Under the pieces are notes generated by a model that saw only the letters and a program-made list of their open reading frames with translations, did not search any database and was not told the origin of the DNA. Position numbers and translations under genes: made by a program. A stretch of DNA of 5,927 nt from contig DNZB01000302.1 of assembly GCA_003506635.1 (NCBI GenBank), positions 4,335-10,261 of the forward strand, in the 5' to 3' direction. Position 1 is the first letter of the stretch; each line of letters opens with the position of its first letter. Source of the DNA: Parvularcula sp. GTDB lineage: Bacteria > Pseudomonadota > Alphaproteobacteria > Caulobacterales > Parvularculaceae. Positions 1-5,035 of the stretch are shown piece after piece.

Positions 1-326
1 AGCATCGCGCATTCCTTCAGCCTTGCGTCTTTGGCTTCGATGGTCAGCGTTTCGTCCCTGCGGATCATGTCGGCGTCGCACGCAGCGTCCATCGCCGCAT
101 CCGTCACCATGGTCGCTTCCGCGGCGGGCGCGTCCGCCGTATCGATCGTCGCTTCAGCGTTCGCGGAAGCCGCTTCGATGACGGCGTCCGCCGGCGCGGC
201 GTCAGCCGAAACGGTTGCTTCAGCCGCCGCCGGGGCGATCGCCGCAGCGTCCGTCGATTGCGTCGCGCAGGCCGCGAGGCCGAGCGAGAAAGCGGCGCCG
301 AGCGCCAGCGTGATCTTGGTGTTCAT
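1..326 (-). CDS. Ala-rich lipoprotein, truncated by the left window edge
   Basis: The ATG at 326-324 is preceded by a near-perfect Shine-Dalgarno AAAGGAGG (343-336) with 9 nt spacing, which fixes the start. The frame stays open to base 1, giving 108 visible residues and no stop. The N-terminus MNTKITLALGAAF is a lipoprotein signal peptide ending in lipobox LAAC with Cys20; Ala at +2 argues for outer-membrane sorting. Residues 24-82 are extremely rich in Ala, Asp, Glu and Thr, and carry related segments AEATVSADAAP (35-45) and AEATIDTADAP (57-67) 22 residues apart. From about residue 83 the composition changes to a more ordinary charged sequence with two Cys (83 and 106), so a small C-terminal domain may follow outside the window. 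Its Ala/Thr/Asp-rich region resembles that of the lipoprotein at 3107-3478, but this could be compositional convergence. I do not recognise a function. Confidence 0.85.
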   Translation of the reverse strand, partial: MNTKITLALGAAFSLGLAACATQSTDAAAIAPAAAEATVSADAAPADAVIEAASANAEATIDTADAPAAEATMVTDAAMDAACDADMIRRDETLTIEAKDARLKECAM

Positions 327-389
327 GGGGATCGCCCTCCTTTGATGGAACGGCGGACCAGAACGCCGATTGCCGCCGGCGCACAAGCG

Positions 390-425
390 ATCGTCTGCGT
401 TTTTACGTCGAATTAATCGTCTGCG
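390..425. promoter_or_regulatory. Direct repeat flanking a CtrA-like TTAA-N7-TAAA site
   Basis: Two identical 10-bp copies of ATCGTCTGCG lie at 390-399 and 416-425, 26 bp apart start to start. Between them the minus strand reads TTAA-TTCGACG-TAAA (416-402), one mismatch from the CtrA full-site consensus TTAA-N7-TTAA known in Caulobacter-type alphaproteobacteria. The element sits about 65-100 nt upstream of the lipoprotein start at 326, in the gap after the serine hydrolase stop, so it is placed to control that lipoprotein. No convincing -35/-10 pair could be assigned. The repeat is directly visible; the CtrA reading is inference from a short motif. Confidence 0.35.
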
Positions 426-502
426 CCGGCGTCAGCCGGGGCGCGCCGGACAGGATTGGAAATGGTCCGTGATCGCTGCAATTGGCCGGGCGCCCGACAA
501 GG

Positions 503-1795
503 TCAATCCGGCGCGGCAGGCGGAGATTGCGCCGCCGCGGCGCCGGCCGCCGTCAGGCCGAGACGCATCAGCGCTTCCTCGGCGACGTTGAATGTCGGGT
601 GAACGCCCCTGCGCGGCGCAGCTTCCGTACCAGTGATCGCAAAGGCGATCGTCAAATCTACCGAAGCGTCCGCCGTCGCGAACCAGGCGCCGCTATAGAG
701 ACCGTAAGCCTCGCCCGCGTGGCCGCGAATCGTCCGCCCCCGGAAGAAGTCGCCGGCGCCTTTCACGATCTGGACGCCCATGCCGAACGCGGTGAAAAAA
801 TCATCCTCGGTCTTGCCGTTCGGCGCGGCGGGGTCGTAGCGCCATTGCGGCGCGGCGAGCGCGTCCGCCCGCTTCAGCATCGACAGCAGCCGGCCAAGAT
901 CGATAACCGAGGCGCGCAAACCCCCTTGCGGCGAAAACAGCGTCGGATTGTCGCCCGGCCTGTAGCCGGCGAGATAGGCGGCGCGGTCAAGCCCGTCCGC
1001 AGCGCGGAAGGGCGCGGGATCAGCAAGGCGCATCGCCGCATCATCGACGCTGACGCGCCAGAGGCCGCCTTCGCGCCGGTGGAGCGCCGCGCCATTGCGG
1101 CGCGCCTCGACCGTCACGCCGGACCAGTTGTAGCCGGCATCAAGCCCCAGCGGCGCGAACAGGGCGCGTTGCATGAAGAGGTCGAAGCGCTCGCCCGTCA
1201 CGCCCTCGATGACGCCGGCGAGAACGCCGTAATTAAGGTTTGAATATTCAAACCATTCGCCCGGAGCGCGGCCGCCCTCGGGATCGGCGACGGCGAAGGC
1301 GGCCGGGTCGCTGAACAGGTCTTGCAGCTTGCCCGGCGCATCGACCCAATAGGCCTCAGGATCGCGGATCGACGAGGTGTGCGACAGGAGGTGTCGCACG
1401 GTGATCGGCCGCTCGGGAAAATTGGGATTGCGAAGCCGCCAGCCGAGATAGTCCGATGCGTCGCGATCAGGATCGACCTTGCCCGCTTCTATCAAGCCAT
1501 TCAGTCCGAGCGCCAGCGCCATCTTCGAAATCGACGCAACTCTCAGCTTCATCGCGGGAGCGAGCGCATGGGCGCAGGTCTTTGCGTCCGCTTCAAATTC
1601 CGCGCAGCCGGCCGCCCCCGCATAGACGAGCCGGTCGCCGGCGAAGACGGCGAGCGCCGCGCCGGCGACAGGCTCGCCCGGACCCTTGCCCGCGACGATT
1701 TTCTCGAGCTGGCGGTCGATGTCCCGAACGCCGGTTTCAGCGGCGGCGGGCGCGGCGGCGATGAGCGCGGCGGCTGCAAGAAAGATAGTTTTTAT
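503..1795 (-). CDS. Secreted serine hydrolase, class C beta-lactamase / S12 family
   Basis: The 430-residue protein belongs to the penicillin-binding-protein-like serine hydrolases (COG1680 type). Catalytic motifs are all present: SISK (Ser88 nucleophile, Lys91) after LRVA, YSN (Tyr184-Asn186) followed by LNYGVLAGVIE, and HAG (359-361), the family's KTG equivalent. LLSHTSSI (136-143) is the usual family block. Upstream of the first in-frame ATG (1552) the frame continues for 81 codons and encodes a textbook signal peptide (KTIFLAAAALIAAAPAAA, cleavage probably before ET) plus the AGAALAVFAGDRLVYAG strand typical of this family, so the gene starts near 1795, where the codon is ATA. Starting at 1552 would leave SxxK only seven residues from the N-terminus. 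Two Cys before SxxK (GCAEFEADAKTCAH) could form a disulfide. It is expected to be periplasmic; the substrate (beta-lactam, D-amino peptide or ester) cannot be told. It is the second gene of an apparent operon with the aminotransferase. Confidence 0.88.
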   Translation of the reverse strand: MKTIFLAAAALIAAAPAAAETGVRDIDRQLEKIVAGKGPGEPVAGAALAVFAGDRLVYAGAAGCAEFEADAKTCAHALAPAMKLRVASISKMALALGLNGLIEAGKVDPDRDASDYLGWRLRNPNFPERPITVRHLLSHTSSIRDPEAYWVDAPGKLQDLFSDPAAFAVADPEGGRAPGEWFEYSNLNYGVLAGVIEGVTGERFDLFMQRALFAPLGLDAGYNWSGVTVEARRNGAALHRREGGLWRVSVDDAAMRLADPAPFRAADGLDRAAYLAGYRPGDNPTLFSPQGGLRASVIDLGRLLSMLKRADALAAPQWRYDPAAPNGKTEDDFFTAFGMGVQIVKGAGDFFRGRTIRGHAGEAYGLYSGAWFATADASVDLTIAFAITGTEAAPRRGVHPTFNVAEEALMRLGLTAAGAAAAQSPPAAPD

Positions 1796-2970
1796 ACGGA
1801 CCTCCCGCCGAAATAGCGTTTGAGCCGCGCCCCCGCCGCTTCAAGAACTTCGGTCTTCTTGCAGAAGCAAAAGCGCGCAAGATGGCGCGGCGCCGACGCA
1901 TCGCCCGCCGGGTAGAACGCCGACACCGGCACGGCGGCGACGCCCGCCTTTTCGGTCAGGTCGCGACAGAACTGGGCGTCGTCCTTTGCGCCGACGGCGC
2001 GAATGTCGGCGCTGACAAAATAGGTCCCTTCGCAAGCGAGCGGCGCGAGCCTTGCGTCTTTCAAGAGCGCGGTCATCAGATCGCGCTTCTTCTGAAGCCC
2101 TGCGATGAAATCCGCGAAGTAGCTGTCCGGAAAGCCAAGACCCGCGGCGACCGCCTTTTGCAGGTGCGGCGGGCAGGTGTAGGCGATGAATTGATGCGCC
2201 TTCATCACCCCTTCGATCAGGCGCGCCGGACCGCTGACATAGCCGATGCGCCAGCCGGTCATCGAAAAGGTCTTTCCCGCCGAGCCGATCCTGACCGTCC
2301 GCGCGCGCATGCCCGGGAACGCCATCAAGGGAAGATGCGGCGCGCCGTCGAAAACGAGATGCTCATAGACCTCGTCGCAGATGACCAGAAGATCGCGCTC
2401 GACGGCGATGTCGGCGATGACCTGTAATTCTTCGCGCGACAGCACGCGGCCGGTCGGGTTGTGCGGCGTGTTGATCGCGATGACCCGCGTGAGGGGGCTC
2501 AGCGCGGATTCGACCTGCGCGCGCTCGATGCGCCAGTACGGCGGCTCCAGACGGACGATTTTCGCGGCCGCCCCCGCCGCCTCGACGATCGGCGCATAGC
2601 AGTCATAGGCCGGCGCAAACAGAACGGCTTCGTCCGCAGGCTGAAGAAACGCCATGAAGGAGGCGGCGAGCGCTTCCGTCGCGCCGGCGGTGACGAGCGT
2701 TTCCGTTTCAGCGTCGATGTCGAGGCCGTAAAAACGCTTGTTCGCGGACGCGAGCGCGGCGCGCAGCGCCGGCAAGCCGCCGACCGGCGCATATTGATTG
2801 GGCTCTTCAAGGATCGCCCGCGCGGCGATTTCCTTCAGCGCCGGCGGACCGTCTTCGTCGGGGAAGCCCTGGCCCAGATTGACGGCGCCGTGCTGGCGCG
2901 CCAGCGCCGACATCACCGCGAAAATCGTCACGGGCCGCGAAGCGAAGACGGGATTGAGCGCGCGCGTCAT
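1792..2970 (-). CDS. PLP-dependent aminotransferase, class I/II (fold type I)
   Basis: The 392-residue protein fits the family's usual length. Visible motifs are the N-terminal substrate-gate block NLGQGFPDEDGP (31-42), QYAPVGG (59-65), TAGATEAL for cofactor phosphate contacts (94-101), NPTG (171-174), DEVYEH (Asp199 to the pyridine nitrogen, Tyr202), SAGKTFSMTGWRIGY with Schiff-base Lys233, and Arg366 in HLARFCF for the substrate carboxylate. The sequence is closest in feel to the YbdL methionine aminotransferase / kynurenine aminotransferase / succinyl-DAP aminotransferase group; the amino-acid substrate cannot be assigned. The start at MTRALNPVFASRPV was chosen because the longer in-frame ATG at 3042 lies inside the upstream terminator; the chosen ATG has an AGGGGG just upstream but at very short spacing. 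It is cytoplasmic. Its stop overlaps the start of the serine hydrolase by 4 nt, indicating co-transcription and translational coupling. Confidence 0.93.
   Translation of the reverse strand: MTRALNPVFASRPVTIFAVMSALARQHGAVNLGQGFPDEDGPPALKEIAARAILEEPNQYAPVGGLPALRAALASANKRFYGLDIDAETETLVTAGATEALAASFMAFLQPADEAVLFAPAYDCYAPIVEAAGAAAKIVRLEPPYWRIERAQVESALSPLTRVIAINTPHNPTGRVLSREELQVIADIAVERDLLVICDEVYEHLVFDGAPHLPLMAFPGMRARTVRIGSAGKTFSMTGWRIGYVSGPARLIEGVMKAHQFIAYTCPPHLQKAVAAGLGFPDSYFADFIAGLQKKRDLMTALLKDARLAPLACEGTYFVSADIRAVGAKDDAQFCRDLTEKAGVAAVPVSAFYPAGDASAPRHLARFCFCKKTEVLEAAGARLKRYFGGRSV
1793..1806 (-). promoter_or_regulatory. Ribosome binding site and ATA start of the serine hydrolase
   Basis: The minus strand reads GGGAGG (1806-1801), then TCCGT, then ATAAAAACT. 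The in-frame ATA (1795-1793) sits 5 nt after this strong Shine-Dalgarno and is followed directly by a perfect signal peptide. No ATG, GTG or TTG occurs in this frame between the Shine-Dalgarno and 1552. The ATA overlaps the aminotransferase stop TAA as ATAA, the position where an ATGA overlap would be expected. Either a rare ATA initiation codon is used or the base is a mutation or sequence error. Confidence 0.6.
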
Positions 2971-3028
2971 GCCCCCTGATCTTTCCCGCGCCGCCCCGCT
3001 GGCTGCAAGACCATTCGCCTGAAAACGA

Positions 3029-3061
3029 AAAAGCCGCCCCACTTCGCGCGGGGCGGCTTTT
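3029..3061 (-). terminator. Intrinsic terminator after the hendecad lipoprotein gene
   Basis: AAAAGCCGCCCC (3029-3040) and GGGGCGGCTTTT (3050-3061) form a perfect 12-bp stem with a 9-nt loop. On the minus strand the stem runs into TTTTTCGTTTTC, a good U-tract; on the plus strand it also ends in T5. It lies 46 nt after the lipoprotein stop and upstream of the aminotransferase, separating the two transcription units. Confidence 0.9.
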
Positions 3062-3106
3062 CAGAAATCCAAAAACCCCCGGCTGCGAACGCGCCGGCGC
3101 GCGGTC

Positions 3107-3478
3107 CTAGTTGTGGCCCGGCTGGTCGTCGGTCGCTTCTTCGACCGCCGTCGCGGCGTCGTTGACGGCGCCTTCAACAGCGTCACCCGCCTTGTCCATC
3201 ATGTTGGTGGCGTCATCGACCGCGCCTTCAACAGCGGCGGCAGCGTCATCAACAACTTCACCCGTGGCGGCGGCAGCGTCGTCAACGACTTCGCCCGTCG
3301 CATCAAGGGTCGCATCGACCGCTTCGTCCGTCGCTTCAGCGGCGGCGTCAACAGCTTCACCAGTTTCTTCAACAACGGCCGCCGCGTCTGTCGACGCTTC
3401 TTCCGCTTTCTTGGCGCATGCCGTCAGGCCGATCGTGCCCGCCGAAACCGCCAACAAAATCAACCACTTCTTGCTCAT
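3107..3478 (-). CDS. Small lipoprotein with eight 11-residue repeats
   Basis: The 123-residue product starts at MSKKWLILLAV, a lipoprotein signal peptide with lipobox LTAC and Cys21 (Ala at +2, so outer-membrane sorting is likely). The frame is open further upstream to 3634, but only this ATG gives a signal peptide at the N-terminus, with AGGGG about 10 nt ahead. Residues 29-116 divide into eight consecutive 11-residue units, for example GEAVDAAAEAT, GEVVDDAAAAT, GEVVDDAAAAV and EGAVDDATNMM, followed by a short polar tail DDQPGHN. Hydrophobic residues recur at 3-4-4 spacing, as in hendecad amphipathic helices (right-handed coiled coils, LEA-like proteins). The chain is strongly acidic with a single Cys. 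A likely role is a helical envelope lipoprotein, but no function is known to me. It has its own promoter candidate and a strong terminator, so it is probably monocistronic. Confidence 0.88.
   Translation of the reverse strand: MSKKWLILLAVSAGTIGLTACAKKAEEASTDAAAVVEETGEAVDAAAEATDEAVDATLDATGEVVDDAAAATGEVVDDAAAAVEGAVDDATNMMDKAGDAVEGAVNDAATAVEEATDDQPGHN
3230..3295 (-). repeat. Tandem 33-bp repeat inside the hendecad lipoprotein gene
   Basis: Residues 62-72 (GEVVDDAAAAT) and 73-83 (GEVVDDAAAAV) differ by one residue, and the two 33-bp DNA units are nearly identical, differing at a few mostly synonymous positions. This suggests a fairly recent unit duplication within an older, diverged 11-residue repeat array. 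Confidence 0.8.
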
Positions 3479-3530
3479 AGTCCATGCACCCCTGCTCGCG
3501 GCGCCGGGAATCGGCGGCGAAATCGCGCGG

Positions 3531-3559
3531 GTAATGTCAGATTTCTTCTTGCTGGTCAA
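3531..3559 (-). promoter_or_regulatory. Candidate sigma-70 promoter for the hendecad lipoprotein
   Basis: The minus strand carries TTGACC (3559-3554), a 17-nt spacer and CATTAC (3536-3531). The -35 matches the consensus at five of six positions and the -10 at three of six. It would give a 5' untranslated region of roughly 45 nt before the ATG at 3478. I saw no equally good plus-strand promoter for the divergent gene at 3723. Confidence 0.4.
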
Positions 3560-3722
3560 AGGGTTGGTGAGGTTAATGAATCGAAAGGCTTTCAAATAAT
3601 GCTTCAATCTGTTCCGTTCCCGGTGCTTTTTCAAACATTACTTTTCGGCAATCTTAAGTGCTCCGCCTCGCGCCGCGCGACGAAAGCGACTTAGCCTTGG
3701 TTGCACCCAAGCGGGGGAGCCG

Positions 3723-4547
3723 ATGACGATCAAGATCACTCTCTCGGCGGCAACGCTTGCCGCCGCCGCTCTGGCGCTCGCCGGATGCGGAAAAAAAGAA
3801 TCCGAGATCGAAACGATCGCCCCCGTCGGGACGGACGCCCCAACAACGGAAACGCCTTCGGCCGGGCCGGAGGGCGATCTCCTGCCACCCGGATTTCCGA
3901 AGCCTGCAGCCGACTTCAAGGGCCTCTTCGACATGGGCGTCGCCGGTCGGAACCTCGAGGTGACGATCATCGGGTCGGGCCCCCGCCAGCGGATCGAATT
4001 CCCGCCGGGCGAAGGCGCGGCGGGACCTTCCTCCCCCTGGACGCAGGTGATGGTCAGCGAGAACAACGGCGAGAAGATCCTGATGTGGCCCGAGGGCGAG
4101 AACGCGCCAAAAATCGCCGCGACGCTGGCGCGCAACGACGTCGCCGCGATGGCCGTCTCCTTCGGCGTCGACACCGATGCCGCCTCGCGCGGAAAAAAGA
4201 CCGGCGAGGAGACGATCGCGGGCGAAAAATGCGCGGTCTGGGAAATGGCGGTCGATGAGGCCGCAAGCGTCGCGCCGGGCGACGTCTGCGTGACGCGGGA
4301 CGGCATCGTGATGCGCGCGATTTCGGGCGGGCAGACGGTTCTGCTGGCGAAATCGATCACGCGGGGCAAGCAGGACGAAGCGCTCTTTGCGCCGCCTGCG
4401 GATTATGAAGTCGCCGATATGGGCGAGTGCATGCGCATCGGCGCCGAAGCGATGGAACTCGCCCGCGCCGGAAAGATGCCGGACCTCGCCAAGATGGAGA
4501 AATGCCGCGTCCTCGGCGAGAAACTGGGCGCGATGTTCAGCGAGTGA
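3723..4547 (+). CDS. Lipoprotein of unknown function (possibly DUF4412-like)
   Basis: The 274-residue product begins MTIKITLSAATLAAAALALAGC, a lipoprotein signal peptide with lipobox LAGC and Cys22; Gly-Lys follow, so outer-membrane sorting is likely. A GGGGGAG Shine-Dalgarno precedes the ATG with short spacing. Residues 25-60 form a Pro/Thr/Glu-rich linker. Residues 65-230 look like a beta-rich domain with the pattern GEETIAGEKCAVWEM (161-175), GDVCVTRDGIVMR (186-198) and ALFAPPADYEVADM (220-233), reminiscent of LolA-like/DUF4412 envelope domains, where Cys170 and Cys189 could pair. Residues 234-271 form an amphipathic, probably helical tail with Cys236 and Cys261. The family assignment is by feel only and no role is known. 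It is divergent from the hendecad lipoprotein and convergent with yjhX. Confidence 0.88.
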   Translation: MTIKITLSAATLAAAALALAGCGKKESEIETIAPVGTDAPTTETPSAGPEGDLLPPGFPKPAADFKGLFDMGVAGRNLEVTIIGSGPRQRIEFPPGEGAAGPSSPWTQVMVSENNGEKILMWPEGENAPKIAATLARNDVAAMAVSFGVDTDAASRGKKTGEETIAGEKCAVWEMAVDEAASVAPGDVCVTRDGIVMRAISGGQTVLLAKSITRGKQDEALFAPPADYEVADMGECMRIGAEAMELARAGKMPDLAKMEKCRVLGEKLGAMFSE

Positions 4548-4556
4548 CGCGGCCGC

Positions 4557-4603
4557 CAGCCGGAAGTCATGAGACCCAAGCCTCAGTCGCCGACTTCCAG
4601 CTG
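4557..4603. terminator. Inverted repeat between convergent genes, possible two-way terminator
   Basis: CAGCCGGAAGTC (4557-4568) pairs with GACTTCCAGCTG (4592-4603): 11 base pairs with a single C-A mismatch around a 23-nt loop, inside which TGAG/CTCA (4570-4573/4581-4584) can add an inner stem. It sits in the 71-nt gap between the stops of the lipoprotein and yjhX. No T-run follows on either strand, so a classical intrinsic terminator is doubtful; an RNA 3'-end-stabilising hairpin is equally possible. Confidence 0.4.
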
Positions 4604-4618
4604 ACGATCGCCGACCGC

Positions 4619-4876
4619 CTACCGATTATCAGTCTGCGACCTGACGGATACGCGCCCCTCATAGGTGATGCGATAGGGCGCGCCGCGCTCGCTCGCGACG
4701 AGCCGGCGTTTCCGGAGCCGCTGGAAGACAGTCAGCGTGCAATCTTCAAGCGTCCAGCCTTCGCGCGTCACGCAGTTGACGGCGATAATCTTGCCGCGCG
4801 CGTCCTTTTCGACGAGGACGGCGCCGCCGCGCGCAAGCGCGTGGAGCGTTCTTTGCTCCGCTTTCGAGATATTCAT
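4619..4876 (-). CDS. yjhX: YjhX/TopAI family protein (UPF0386), topoisomerase I inhibitor homologue
   Basis: The 85-residue length equals that of the E. coli protein. Hallmarks are the N-terminus MNISKAEQRTLHALARGG, the block VNCVTREGWTLEDCTL with Cys35 and Cys46, VFQRLRKRRLVAS, APYRITYEG and the C-terminal VRSQTDNR, all as in the family. E. coli YjhX (TopAI) is reported to bind and inhibit DNA topoisomerase I and to be counteracted by YjhQ, a GNAT-type protein encoded beside it. Here no yjhQ is adjacent: the next gene downstream is on the opposite strand and the upstream genes are unrelated. The second half has the look of a winged helix. The ATG lacks a clear Shine-Dalgarno (only CCGGA), consistent with regulated translation. 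A 110-nt structured leader with its own promoter precedes it. Family assignment is firm; toxicity in this organism is inference. Confidence 0.93.
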   Translation of the reverse strand: MNISKAEQRTLHALARGGAVLVEKDARGKIIAVNCVTREGWTLEDCTLTVFQRLRKRRLVASERGAPYRITYEGRVSVRSQTDNR

Positions 4877-4883
4877 TGTAGGT

Positions 4884-4961
4884 CCGGGATCTGAACGGAA
4901 AAAGCCCGCGCGCGGCTGACGCGCGAAGGCGGCGGCTTCGTTCAGATGAAAACAATCCCGG
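4884..4961 (-). promoter_or_regulatory. Structured yjhX leader: hairpin with T5 run and long-range pairing
   Basis: Reading along the minus-strand RNA, a 6-bp all-GC stem CGCGCG/CGCGCG with loop TCAGC (4925-4909) lies inside an outer AAGCC/GGCTT pair (4938-4934 and 4906-4902) and is followed by T5 (4903-4899): an intrinsic-terminator-like attenuator ending 23 nt before the yjhX ATG. Around it, ATCTGAACG (4947-4939), which includes the leader ORF stop, is exactly complementary to CGTTCAGAT (4897-4889). CCGGGAT (4961-4955), in codons 2-4 of the leader ORF, is exactly complementary to ATCCCGG (4890-4884), 7 nt upstream of the yjhX start. Translation or stalling on the leader ORF would therefore change pairing of the yjhX initiation region. 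Complementarity is seen; the mechanism is inferred. Confidence 0.6.
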
Positions 4962-4965
4962 TCAT
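4942..4965 (-). CDS. Seven-codon leader ORF (MTGIVFI) upstream of yjhX
   Basis: ATG ACC GGG ATT GTT TTC ATC TGA is preceded by TGAGGAG (Shine-Dalgarno, 4974-4969) three nucleotides before the ATG. It begins about 23 nt after the predicted transcription start of yjhX and ends 65 nt before the yjhX ATG. The peptide has no run of one amino acid, so classical biosynthetic attenuation is unlikely. Its hydrophobic end IVFI recalls the IFVI stalling segment of the macrolide-sensing ErmC leader peptide, and E. coli topAI has a reported antibiotic-responsive leader ORF (toiL). Such a short ORF can occur by chance; its placement and base pairing are the main support. Confidence 0.5.
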   Translation of the reverse strand: MTGIVFI

Positions 4966-4994
4966 GGTCTCCTCAAACGGGAGCAAGCGCCGAC

Positions 4995-5023
4995 AATAAA
5001 GCGCGCGGCGCGAAAATTGTCAA
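4995..5023 (-). promoter_or_regulatory. Sigma-70-type promoter of yjhX
   Basis: The minus strand has a perfect -35 TTGACA (5023-5018), a 17-nt spacer and TTTATT (5000-4995, four of six -10 positions). Predicted transcription starts near 4988, giving a leader of about 110 nt. The -35 overlaps the TGA stop of the upstream nucleotidyltransferase-like gene. The spacer is very GC-rich and coincides with one arm of a perfect inverted repeat. Confidence 0.55.
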
Positions 5024-5035
5024 AGCGCCGCGCGC
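4995..5035 (-). terminator. Perfect 11-bp inverted repeat, terminator of the mmcB unit and/or operator
   Basis: GCGCGCGGCGC and its exact complement arm lie at 5001-5011 and 5025-5035 with a 13-nt loop. In the minus-strand transcript the hairpin starts in the last codons of the nucleotidyltransferase-like gene, carries the stop codon in its loop, and is followed by TTTATTG, so it can act as an intrinsic terminator with a weak U-tract. The same DNA contains the -35 (loop) and spacer (arm) of the yjhX promoter, so it could equally be an operator or a cruciform-prone element. Confidence 0.5.

Noticed and set aside
423..443. Hairpin CCGGC-GTCA-GCCGG as a terminator of the serine hydrolase gene
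   Set aside because: A short stem is present but no T-run follows on the minus strand, so it is not supported as an intrinsic terminator.
482..1243. Plus-strand 253-codon open frame opposite the serine hydrolase
   Set aside because: Arg/Ala-rich antisense frame typical of high-GC DNA; the minus-strand frame has all three catalytic motifs.
2971..3042. N-terminal extension of the aminotransferase to an ATG at 3042
   Set aside because: That ATG lies inside the intrinsic terminator hairpin of the upstream gene, and the added 24 residues match no conserved part of the family; the ATG at 2970 gives normal length.
3111..3694. Plus-strand open frames of 162 and 193 codons opposite the hendecad lipoprotein
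   Set aside because: They are by-products of the repetitive GC-rich lipoprotein gene: low-complexity products, no family features, and the opposite strand has a signal peptide, lipobox and terminator.
3695..3710. CTTGG-TTGCAC-CCAAG hairpin just before the Shine-Dalgarno of the gene at 3723
   Set aside because: Only 5 bp and alone; too short to claim a riboswitch or regulator site without comparative data.
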